A program made the position numbers and the translations under genes. From positions 1 to 49,230 of IMG/VR virus record IMGVR_UViG_3300031999_000038: DNA of 49,230 bases, one strand, 5' to 3'. Below, in pieces: positions 31,669-38,973 of the stretch (positions are counted from its first letter, which is position 1; the number at the start of each line of letters is the position of its first letter). This DNA is from a virus. Below the pieces are notes generated by a model, which saw nothing but the letters and a program-made list of their open reading frames with translations, did not search any database and was not told the DNA's origin.

Positions 31669-32103
31669 TTAATTGTCCGCCGTTAGCGGCTCGTAAAATA
31701 GTGCTTCGATGTCCATGCGGACGAAATAAAACGGCTCTAGTAAATGCAGGTCGGTTTGACTTCCAAGATATCTTAGATGTATTACCCCTGGTATTGCAAG
31801 ATTAGGTATAGACCATAGCTTGCGTTCTACCGCGTACTGCGTAGACCATAGGTCTATCTGACTAACGGGCGTATCACTCGTCGAGCGTAGAACTATCTCA
31901 AGTGCTAGCTGCCACGTCTTCTTAGCTCTGCTGTGCTCATGCTGTACCGTTTCAGCGATATCTATAATCTGTACCGCAGGACAGTCGACCGACGTAAAGT
32001 CGTCGGCCCGTAAGCGTACTCTGTCGAATTCCACGCTTTTAAGCGTAGGTATAGCTTTTAGCTTCTCGACTATAGCGTTCGCTATCTGCTGTTTAATAGT
32101 CAC
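31669..32103 (-). CDS. tail terminator-like protein
   Basis: 144 residues, begins MTIKQQIANAIVEKLKAIPT and continues with WQLALEIVLRSTSDTPVSQI. Size, N-terminal helix and strand pattern, and place between the neck protein and tail tube fit the tail terminator family that caps the tail before joining to the head. Identified mostly from gene order. Confidence 0.65.
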   Translation of the reverse strand: MTIKQQIANAIVEKLKAIPTLKSVEFDRVRLRADDFTSVDCPAVQIIDIAETVQHEHSRAKKTWQLALEIVLRSTSDTPVSQIDLWSTQYAVERKLWSIPNLAIPGVIHLRYLGSQTDLHLLEPFYFVRMDIEALFYEPLTADN

Positions 32104-32618
32104 TTGATTAGCTCGTATCTAATGGAGTTTAGCAGAGCGCCAGTACGTCCGACCATGGGGCCTCTAGCCGACCCGCCTTCGCGTCTGTCCCGAATGTTTC
32201 TTACTATCTGCGCTTCAAGTAGCGTACCTATGCGAATCATAGCTACGTCAATACCTATCGGTTTTTCTCCCGACATTTTAGCCATGATAGCCCTGACCTT
32301 TTCTTGGTTCTGTTCAAGGGCTTTAAACAAAAATGGACGCTTTTTAATTCGAGCCCTGAGTACGTCGCCGGTGTAATCAAATTCGATTACGCCCTTGCTC
32401 TTATCGCGCTTGCGCTTAGACGCTGCGCCGTTCTGCTTACCCATACGCAGAATAAACCAGGCCATCTTCTCAGACCAATCAGTACCGAATTCGTGAAACT
32501 CGGCATACGGTACGCCGAACGAACCGACCCTAACGCCCTTGATACCAGACGCGCGCAGGGCCTCTAGCCTATCTGTCAGGCGCTTAATTAATTCGTCGGC
32601 TTTTTTTTCGTTTATCAT
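32100..32618 (-). CDS. HK97 gp10-like neck / minor tail protein
   Basis: 172 residues. VRVGSFGVPYAEFHEFGTDW is close to the Y.E.HE.GT pattern of the HK97-gp10 family. The basic middle and C-terminal GPMVGRTGALLNSIRYELIK are also as in that family. It joins head and tail in the neck. Overlaps neighbours by four bases on each side. Confidence 0.75.
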   Translation of the reverse strand: MINEKKADELIKRLTDRLEALRASGIKGVRVGSFGVPYAEFHEFGTDWSEKMAWFILRMGKQNGAASKRKRDKSKGVIEFDYTGDVLRARIKKRPFLFKALEQNQEKVRAIMAKMSGEKPIGIDVAMIRIGTLLEAQIVRNIRDRREGGSARGPMVGRTGALLNSIRYELIK

Positions 32619-33235
32619 GCGCCAGCATTAGCCCTATCGGTTAGGTCAAACTCTAGCCGTTTATAGTCGTCCAGTATTTCTTTAATCATAGGCGGCATAG
32701 CAGCTAGGATCCCTACCGATTCGTCGCCTTTAGACTTAGATACGCGCCCCATGTCGCCGCGTTCTCGGTGGCGGTAGTACCATTCTACAAGCCAAAGGCA
32801 GGCTAGTTCTAGCTCTGCCATTTTACCTGGATGATAAGTTGAGTTATATCCCGCCCAGTAAACTAGTTTTATATTGTAGTAGCCCTGCTCGAAATACTGG
32901 TTAAGTAAGATTACTCCGTTACCCTCGTCGCTAACGCGGTAGGCGCTAGGGTCAAGTAGCGACTGTTCTCCGAACTGATTAGACTGGTCGACGTATACTT
33001 GTTGAATCGTCGTTACCGGCCACTGCCTGCACAGCAGTATATTACTGCGCCGACCGTTTCTGTACTCAACTTGTGGGCGCTCTTTAAGCTGCCTGTCGGT
33101 TATCGTTTCGATGCGCTGCGTCGCGGCGTTAATCAGTAGCTCGATGCGTGCATTCTGCGACGTGTCGACGTTCGGTACGTTCAGATGCGACCTGGCTACC
33201 TCTAGCGTCGTTAGCGCTGACGATATAAGCGGCAT
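32615..33235 (-). CDS. head-tail connector protein (HK97 gp6-like)
   Basis: 206 residues, begins MPLISSALTTLEVARSHLNV, then NARIELLINAATQRIETITD, RRSNILLCRQWPVTTIQQVY and a C-terminal helical part (ELACLWLVEWYYRHRERGDM). This is the usual pattern of phage head-tail adaptor proteins that form a ring below the portal. Position in the neck block agrees. Confidence 0.75.
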   Translation of the reverse strand: MPLISSALTTLEVARSHLNVPNVDTSQNARIELLINAATQRIETITDRQLKERPQVEYRNGRRSNILLCRQWPVTTIQQVYVDQSNQFGEQSLLDPSAYRVSDEGNGVILLNQYFEQGYYNIKLVYWAGYNSTYHPGKMAELELACLWLVEWYYRHRERGDMGRVSKSKGDESVGILAAMPPMIKEILDDYKRLEFDLTDRANAGA

Positions 33236-33236
33236 G

Positions 33237-33443
33237 TTACTCGCCTTTGGCCTGGAAGTTTACGCGGCGTTTCGGTTTAGATTCCTCGGGTATTAGTTCT
33301 AGCTTCCCAAAGGTAGCTATAAGCGTCGCTGCTACGTCTTCCGGTACGTCGAATACTTCGCCAGGTTTAACTGCGACGATAAAATAGCTAGGCTGTTTAG
33401 TGAGCAGAACGCTAGCAGTGTCGCCAGTGAATCGTAGTTTCAT
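33237..33443 (-). CDS. small neck-region protein, 68 aa
   Basis: 68 residues, beta-rich with FIVAVKPGEVFDVPEDVAAT in the middle, a pattern seen in short phage proteins between capsid and connector genes. Basic tail. Probably a virion or assembly protein. AAAGGGC lies upstream of the start. Confidence 0.6.
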   Translation of the reverse strand: MKLRFTGDTASVLLTKQPSYFIVAVKPGEVFDVPEDVAATLIATFGKLELIPEESKPKRRVNFQAKGE

Positions 33444-33520
33444 TGCTGTAGCCCTTTAGTTTTTACTAGCCTAGGCGACTATGGTTACTACTGCAAGGGC
33501 CATGCGTAGATTACTCTGCC

Positions 33521-33862
33521 TTAGAAACTGTAGTTATAAACGACGGCAGCATAGTTAATTACTGGGCGTCCGTTAACTCGCGCACACTGGGCGACGAAGT
33601 TAATCCTATGGCTGTCCCAGAACTGGGCCGCGTCGACACTAAGAGGAACGCCGTTAAGTCTACATGGGTCTACCGACGTATAGATAGGGCGCTCGTCTAA
33701 CGGCTGTGGCCTGTACCTGAAGCCAGACGAAATAGCCCCAGACGTACGCACGTCCAGGGCTAAGACATCACCCCATGACCTGTAATAGTATACCTGGCCC
33801 CAGCATGTACTACCTAGACATGCCGCTGCATTTGTAAAACTCAGCAGTAAGAGCGTGTACAT
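33521..33862 (-). CDS. small secreted cysteine-containing protein
   Basis: 113 residues from the ATG at 33862, inside the end of the preceding CAP gene. This start gives a signal peptide (MYTLLLLSFTNAAACLG), unlike a longer upstream reading. Four further cysteines suggest disulfide bonds in the periplasm. Third member of a secreted-protein block inserted between neck and head-fibre genes. No family recognised. Confidence 0.55.
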   Translation of the reverse strand: MYTLLLLSFTNAAACLGSTCWGQVYYYRSWGDVLALDVRTSGAISSGFRYRPQPLDERPIYTSVDPCRLNGVPLSVDAAQFWDSHRINFVAQCARVNGRPVINYAAVVYNYSF

Positions 33863-34403
33863 TATCGGCGTAGCTTCCTGGCGTGTTGCCTTTAGTGTAA
33901 TACCTGCAGACGTAAAAGTTACCGCTAGCGCAAGACGCCGACGCACAGCCGACGTACTCGGTAGATCGCCAGACCATTTGGGAGAATTCAGCCATGCTGT
34001 CGGGGCCGGTAGCTTGACCGTATGGGTAAAATATTCCCGCTATGTACCAATTGTCCTGCGCCTTGATTACGTCTAGACCTGCGCCTAGTGCGACCGATTC
34101 GCCGTAGCTAGAATCTAGCAAGGGGTCTTTAGCTCCGCTGCATGTAGCGGCGTGGTTTCTCGCTGTCTGTGCCAGTGATTCATTCCATTTAATATCTGGT
34201 GCGTCGTGCCAGCAGCGCTTAAGGTTATGGAACACCATAAACTGCTGCTGCTCTACGATACCGCCGCCAGGTGTCGGCTGCTGCTCTGGTGGAAGCACAG
34301 GCCCTGGTACGCTAGGCGCTTGCTCTGTGGTGTCAGAGTTACCGCCGTTGTCGCATCCTAGCACTAGCGTAAGAACTGTAAGACATGCGAGAACACGCCG
34401 CAT
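33810..34403 (-). CDS. CAP-superfamily (SCP/PR-1-like) lipoprotein
   Basis: 197 residues. Lipoprotein signal with lipobox LVLGC (C17) and a proline-rich linker to about residue 55. Then a CAP domain of the eukaryote-like PR-1/CRISP type: IKWNESLAQTARNHAATCSG, SYGESVALGAG, FSQMVWRSTEYVGCA, NFYVCRYYTKGNTPG. CAP proteins are secreted with varied roles (lipid or peptide binding, sometimes hydrolysis). Anchored outside the inner membrane. Next to a second CAP gene of a different subtype. GGAGGTAGG precedes the ATG. Confidence 0.88.
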   Translation of the reverse strand: MRRVLACLTVLTLVLGCDNGGNSDTTEQAPSVPGPVLPPEQQPTPGGGIVEQQQFMVFHNLKRCWHDAPDIKWNESLAQTARNHAATCSGAKDPLLDSSYGESVALGAGLDVIKAQDNWYIAGIFYPYGQATGPDSMAEFSQMVWRSTEYVGCASASCASGNFYVCRYYTKGNTPGSYADNVHALTAEFYKCSGMSR

Positions 34404-34408
34404 CTAAC

Positions 34409-35014
34409 CTACCTCCAAATTACGACCCAATAATTATTAACCATGGCTGCACCGACTACCGACTGGTTTCTATCGTACATGATAGCGGCGTGACCTGGCG
34501 AATTCGTCCAAGCGTCGACAGCTTGCTTAGGCGTTCCCTGTCCGCACGCTATGATTTCGCCGTCTGCCGATGTACCGCAGCCGCTAGCGCGCGCCCACGG
34601 ACTAGAACCGTCAGACCCACTGTGGCTACACGAGCGCTTTACTCCCACGTCGTTAGCGTGACGCTGTGCAGCGCAGGTCAATTTATCTTCTACAGTAATC
34701 TGGCTAAGACCACGCGACGCCCTGGCCCGATTAATTTCGATTACAAGCTGCGCGACGGTATCAGGGTTAGTGGGTTCAGGCGCTGGCTGCTCTGGCGGCT
34801 GTGGGTTACCAGGCGACGGGAAGCCTGGAATTCCCGGTATAGAAGGGAAGCCAGGAATAGGGAACGGGAACGGACTACCGCCGCCGCCGTTAGTTGGCGG
34901 GCTAGGCTGCGTCGGGGGCGGAGTCGGCGCAGGCGCTGGCGGCTGCTTTGGTTTTTCTTTATCTCTACCGCAAGACATGAGAGCGACAAAAACTATAGGC
35001 CAAATAATTCGCAT
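34409..35014 (-). CDS. CAP-superfamily (YkwD-like) lipoprotein
   Basis: 201 residues. Lipobox ALMSC (C15). A long proline/glycine-rich linker (about 20-85) ending FPSPGNPQPPEQPAPEP. CAP domain of bacterial type: INRARASRGLSQITVEDKLTC, AAQRHANDVGVKRSCSHSGS, SPWARASGCG, WTNSPGHAAIMYDRNQSVVG. First gene of a three-gene secreted block, with its own clear GAGG ribosome site and a terminator upstream. Likely displayed on the host surface via the flexible linker. Confidence 0.9.
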   Translation of the reverse strand: MRIIWPIVFVALMSCGRDKEKPKQPPAPAPTPPPTQPSPPTNGGGGSPFPFPIPGFPSIPGIPGFPSPGNPQPPEQPAPEPTNPDTVAQLVIEINRARASRGLSQITVEDKLTCAAQRHANDVGVKRSCSHSGSDGSSPWARASGCGTSADGEIIACGQGTPKQAVDAWTNSPGHAAIMYDRNQSVVGAAMVNNYWVVIWR

Positions 35015-35041
35015 AATCTTACCTCGATAAAGTTAGTGGGC

Positions 35042-35066
35042 AAAAAAACGGGGGCCTAAGCCCCCG
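35042..35066 (-). terminator. strong intrinsic terminator after the fibre-like gene
   Basis: Perfect seven-base stem CGGGGGC/GCCCCCG with loop of four, followed on the minus strand by seven T. It separates the head-fibre gene from the CAP genes. Confidence 0.9.
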
Positions 35067-35088
35067 CCGTAAGACGATTAACTAATGA

Positions 35089-37545
35089 TTAGTTAGTCAC
35101 GCTGACGATTTTAACAAACATGTAACCGCTGTAAATCGAGCGCAGTTTAACCACGTCGCCTTCGTACCATTGCGCGTTCGTGTTAGTAGCGATTAACCAG
35201 GAAGCTGCACCGCCCTGGTTATAAAGGGTATTACCACTATCATTGCGCGAGTATTCCTGCAAACCGGCTGGAACCGTACCGCTTACAATCCACGCGCTTA
35301 AGTCTGCGTCGCTGGGTCCGGATTGCATCTCAGCAGAACCGCCGTTACCGGGAGCGTTAACGATGTTAAGAAATTTAAACTGCACGTTAGTAGAAGTTAA
35401 TTGGCAGTAGTTCGGAGCAGTCCTGTCTTCCGCTCTCTTAATCAACGTCAGGAAACCAAAATCAGAAACAGTACTGAACTCGTTCTGGGTTACTCCTGTA
35501 CCGTTGATGTTAAATGCAGGCGTCGCAGTATAGATAAAATCGACGCATGGGTAACCGAAGGCGGTTAAGTCTATTGGGTTAGGCACTGGCGCTACGCGGT
35601 AGTGTCCGGCGTCTACTAGCGACGATACGTCGACTAATGCAGTGTCAGCCGTGATATTGCCGAGAAGTACGCCCGCTGCCCAGTCGCCGCCGTTTGCAGG
35701 GTTATAATACTGCAGAATAGCCTGCTGCATCCCACCGGTGTCGCTGTGTGTCCAGTTTACGGCGATTTTATCTACGCCCATAACTGTGCTAAGTGCTCCG
35801 AAGCTAGCACTATCGATGCGCGGCAGTGCTGGCGGCGTACCGCCAGTCCCTTGAGAAACCTGGAAACTACCTGTCCAGTAGGAAGGTGTTAGATCGGCTT
35901 CCAGTGCTTGCAAACCAGCGACATAGCTTTTAGCTGGATCAAGTGCCGATAAAGCTACGATGCCAGCGCCTGCAGATGCGGAATTTAATTGCTGCACCTT
36001 AGTAAATGACTGGAATGGCACCATGCCAGTAACTTCAAATAGTGCAACAAAAGGATAGCTTGCCGCGTTTGCTATAGTCCAAGTGAGAGATGCGTTTGAT
36101 CCCATAACGGTATATGGAGGCATGCCGCCGGTTATCGTAGTTGGTCCGCCGCCGCTAGAGATCGACGCAGTAAAAGACTGGGCACTGATAACTTGAGGAT
36201 CGACCGCAGTCGTTAGATACATGTCGGTATACAGTTTCAGGCGGTAGCTATTGCCATTTGTAAGGAGTGCTTTATCAACTTGTCCGTAGCCCGCCGATGC
36301 AAGGCCAGCGCCCGCAACTAACGTCCAGCCTGGGCCGGATACGACTACTGCTACATATGTAGTACCTGGGTTCGTTACACTCCAATATATACTGTAGTTG
36401 CTACCAGATTCAAACGCGCTCATTAAATCGAGATTGGGCGCTAGTCCGCCACCGCCGCCGCCTGAGTTACCGCCGCTACCAACGCTATCGTACTGATACT
36501 GACAAGCCAGAACGTCGCCGTTTTCGAGCGCTGTTACGCCGCCTGCTGCGAAGTCGCCCAGCAGAGTAACGCGGCTAACTTCGCCAACTACAGACAGGCT
36601 GTAATCGTCGCCTTCGTAGAGGTATCCGCCGCCTTGAACGAAGATGAAGGTCGAGTTAGCGACAGCTTCATGGGCAAGGTCAACGTAGCCTTGCATAACT
36701 TCCATCTGGCCGATAACTTTTTTCTCTTTGTGGAACGCTAGGGCTTCGATAGAATCTACGCGCGTGTCCATCGCAGTATTAAGGCCGTCAGCATGAGCGA
36801 CTGCGTCGGCTTCAGCCTTAGCTACAGAACCTTCGCCGCTGCCTTCAAGAACGTCCAGGCGGTCGTCTAGAGCAGTTTGGATAGTGTCGGCATAAGCTTT
36901 AGCGTCGGCTTCGGCTTTAGCTACCGACCCTTCGCCGATGCCTTCGATTATATCAAGGCGGTCGTCTAGTCTGGTTTCGACGCCGTCAGCATAAGATTTA
37001 GCCGCGTCCAATGCGTCTTTAGCAGCTTTAGCAACGCTGCCAGCTACAGTATCTGCGCCTTCGAGCGTATCAAGGCGGTTACGGTCTAGTAGAACCTCGT
37101 CATCGGTGTACGCCTTAGCAGCGTCTAGTGCGTCCTTAGCTGCCTTAGCTACAGAACCCTCGACAGATACGCCGCCTTCGAGTGTATCCAAACGGTCGCG
37201 GATAGCGCCTAGCTGGGTAGCAAGTGAGGTAGCAAAATTTTCATCGTTACCCAGAGCAGCAGCTAATTCCTGCAGGGTATCGAGAAGCGCAGGCGCTGCC
37301 CCGATTAGGTCGGCAATTTTCTGGTCAACGTAACCCTTGCGAGCTAAATGCTGCGCGTCGGTAGGGTCTTGGGTAGCGATTGGCAGAGTAAGAAACTCTG
37401 GCACGTCGCTAGCGTTAACTTTAAGAATACTGATTACGCTAACGCCGTCAGCGGCAGAAGCGCGCAGGGCCTCACTATTCAGTAGCTTGATTTTCGACCC
37501 GTCGATAGCGTCGGGGCGAATAAACTTCTTCAGCATACGACTCAT
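35089..37545 (-). CDS. fibre-like virion protein in the head region, with coiled-coil repeats
   Basis: 818 residues. N-terminal anchor region (MSRMLKKFIRPDAIDGSKIK), then QDPTDAQHLARKGYVDQKIA, a fibre motif. Four repeats at about 110-270 follow the plan R-L-D-x-L-E-G ... GSVAKAAKDALDAAKAYTDD, giving heptad-like helices suited to a trimeric stalk. A glycine-rich hinge (GGNSGGGGGG) precedes beta-sandwich domains to the end. Gene order (between capsid-linked genes and the neck) suggests a head fibre rather than a tail fibre. It might bind host surface or glycans. Confidence 0.7.
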   Translation of the reverse strand: MSRMLKKFIRPDAIDGSKIKLLNSEALRASAADGVSVISILKVNASDVPEFLTLPIATQDPTDAQHLARKGYVDQKIADLIGAAPALLDTLQELAAALGNDENFATSLATQLGAIRDRLDTLEGGVSVEGSVAKAAKDALDAAKAYTDDEVLLDRNRLDTLEGADTVAGSVAKAAKDALDAAKSYADGVETRLDDRLDIIEGIGEGSVAKAEADAKAYADTIQTALDDRLDVLEGSGEGSVAKAEADAVAHADGLNTAMDTRVDSIEALAFHKEKKVIGQMEVMQGYVDLAHEAVANSTFIFVQGGGYLYEGDDYSLSVVGEVSRVTLLGDFAAGGVTALENGDVLACQYQYDSVGSGGNSGGGGGGLAPNLDLMSAFESGSNYSIYWSVTNPGTTYVAVVVSGPGWTLVAGAGLASAGYGQVDKALLTNGNSYRLKLYTDMYLTTAVDPQVISAQSFTASISSGGGPTTITGGMPPYTVMGSNASLTWTIANAASYPFVALFEVTGMVPFQSFTKVQQLNSASAGAGIVALSALDPAKSYVAGLQALEADLTPSYWTGSFQVSQGTGGTPPALPRIDSASFGALSTVMGVDKIAVNWTHSDTGGMQQAILQYYNPANGGDWAAGVLLGNITADTALVDVSSLVDAGHYRVAPVPNPIDLTAFGYPCVDFIYTATPAFNINGTGVTQNEFSTVSDFGFLTLIKRAEDRTAPNYCQLTSTNVQFKFLNIVNAPGNGGSAEMQSGPSDADLSAWIVSGTVPAGLQEYSRNDSGNTLYNQGGAASWLIATNTNAQWYEGDVVKLRSIYSGYMFVKIVSVTN

Positions 37546-37615
37546 TATTTACACTCCAAAAATGCCGACGCAATATTACGCCAGCAGTTAAACAGCACAG
37601 TAAAGTAAATTTAAT

Positions 37616-38230
37616 TTATCCAAGAAATGCGATACGAATATGATCGCCTGAATCGAGTAGCGTTTCAAGGTCAAGGCCAGACCAAGATAGCTTAAGACCG
37701 TCGCACGTATAGTCGACGCCGTAAAACTGAGAACATCCGCCGATTACGTCCACTACGACTTGGTCGGGGTAAGATGCGCGTAAGGGTAAAGCGACTTCTT
37801 TAGCCGCTATCATGGCTTCGCTTAGTGTCACGTATATTATCTTATACTCTGGTACTGCTGTATAGATCAGGCGCACTACGTCGCCAGCAGTCAGTAGGTC
37901 GGCTAGTTCTCCCATGCCCCAGTCGACACGAGCAGCGCTTACGGTAAAGTCGTAGCCTAGTAGCTGAGCGACCCCACCCATAATGTCGAAGGCGACGTTA
38001 CTGTAGTCTGCAATTGCGACCGACAGCATAAGCGCATTGTCTGCAGCTTCCTGCTCGGTGATAGTGCGTAGCTCTACTCTTATCGGCCCGCTACCGCCGA
38101 CCGTTGGGACGTTACGCTCTAATAGATACCTTAACGCATCCTGTACATTCTGGGCTTCAATTCCCAGCGTGTCGGCGTCTACAGCTACCTGATTAGCCGT
38201 TGGCCTGCGCGTGTAGTGAGGGTAATCCAT
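37616..38230 (-). CDS. duplicated-domain structural protein (putative head decoration)
   Basis: 204 residues. Two similar units of about 70 residues are visible. The first holds FDIMGGVAQLLGYDFTVSAA, then ADLLTAGDVVRLIY. The second holds VDVIGGCSQFYGVDYTCDGL, then ETLLDSGDHIRIAF. N-terminal MDYPHYTRRPT lies partly in the 51-bp duplicated segment. Placement between capsid and head-fibre genes suggests a head surface or fibre-base protein. No named family. Confidence 0.65.
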   Translation of the reverse strand: MDYPHYTRRPTANQVAVDADTLGIEAQNVQDALRYLLERNVPTVGGSGPIRVELRTITEQEAADNALMLSVAIADYSNVAFDIMGGVAQLLGYDFTVSAARVDWGMGELADLLTAGDVVRLIYTAVPEYKIIYVTLSEAMIAAKEVALPLRASYPDQVVVDVIGGCSQFYGVDYTCDGLKLSWSGLDLETLLDSGDHIRIAFLG

Positions 38231-38264
38231 TATACCAACGTCTGTAATACTATCTCGTACCCGA
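38214..38264. repeat. 51-bp direct repeat, structural-region copy
   Basis: Exact match to 1926-1976. Here it spans the last codons of the 38230-38907 gene, the TAATG stop-start overlap and the first codons of the 37616-38230 gene, so it is native to this place. Confidence 0.9.
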
Positions 38265-38907
38265 CTTGAGCGTTACCGCCGTCTAGATATATTTGTTTAA
38301 TTTCGCCCTTCGGCGCTATCGAAAAACTGTCGCCAGGGGCTAATCGTATCCAGTTTGCCATGCCGTCTATCGACACTTGCAAGCGCACAGCAAACGGCTG
38401 GTCTATAGTGACAGATACCGACATGTTAAGTATGCGGTTAGCTGCTACTTCCGGTACGACTGTAACGACGTTAGCCGACGTAATGCCGGTGTATACCGTC
38501 GTGTCGCCTGGTTCGCTTGCGCTCGTACCGCCGCCTGTGGCTACAGCCTGTAGGCTTTCACTCTTGAGCGTGACCCAGTGACCGTAGCTGACGTAGCCGC
38601 CGCTGATAACCGTTTTTACTCTGGGCTGATTATGAAAGCCAGAGACATTCTTTTTACTGACACTGCCAGCGGCTGTTATGGTGCCGTGGGTTACTAGGTC
38701 TACTTCGTCCTGTGGTTTTGCTGATAGCCCTACGTCGATAAAAGTAACTGTTATAGACGCGCCTTGTTCCAAGTCGTCAACGTAGACGCTAGACAGTATC
38801 GCATTGTCCTGCGCCCACAGGTCTTCGTAGTAAGTACCTGGCCCGCGCGACCCAAGACTGTGTACTGCTGTCGTGTCGTTAGTAGTAAGCGTTATTAGTT
38901 TCGACAT
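38230..38907 (-). CDS. putative head-associated structural protein, 225 aa
   Basis: 225 residues, beta-rich: begins MSKLITLTTNDTTAVHSLGS and has FIDVGLSAKPQDEVDLVTHG and VRLQVSIDGMANWIRLAPGD. The last part resembles a receptor- or decoration-type sandwich (DSFSIAPKGEIKQIYL). Directly after the capsid terminator. Ends GYEIVLQTLV, also found at the end of the 1942 gene through the duplication. No family recognised. Confidence 0.6.
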   Translation of the reverse strand: MSKLITLTTNDTTAVHSLGSRGPGTYYEDLWAQDNAILSSVYVDDLEQGASITVTFIDVGLSAKPQDEVDLVTHGTITAAGSVSKKNVSGFHNQPRVKTVISGGYVSYGHWVTLKSESLQAVATGGGTSASEPGDTTVYTGITSANVVTVVPEVAANRILNMSVSVTIDQPFAVRLQVSIDGMANWIRLAPGDSFSIAPKGEIKQIYLDGGNAQVGYEIVLQTLV

Positions 38908-38921
38908 AAGCAGCCTACATG

Positions 38922-38954
38922 AAAATGGGGGCGAAGCCTGTTACCTCGCCCCCA
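38922..38954 (-). terminator. intrinsic terminator after the capsid gene
   Basis: Nine-base stem TGGGGGCGA/TCGCCCCCA (38926-38934 and 38946-38954) with an 11-base loop. On the minus strand ATTTTC follows. Likely a partial terminator that favours capsid over downstream genes. Confidence 0.8.
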
Positions 38955-38973
38955 CAGAAATTTACCAATAGCG

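Noticed and set aside
34385-35059. 224-codon plus-strand frame opposite the CAP genes
   Set aside because: Product is arginine-rich with no domain, while the minus strand encodes two clear CAP lipoproteins with ribosome sites.
36820-37200. Repeated blocks as a CRISPR array or a variable-repeat target of a diversity-generating system
   Set aside because: The repeats are coding repeats of a coiled-coil stalk in one reading frame. There are no spacers, no reverse transcriptase and no template repeat in the window.
1926-38264. The 51-bp direct repeats as attachment (att) sites
   Set aside because: No integrase or excisionase is visible, and one copy lies across two coding genes. A duplication of a gene junction explains it better.
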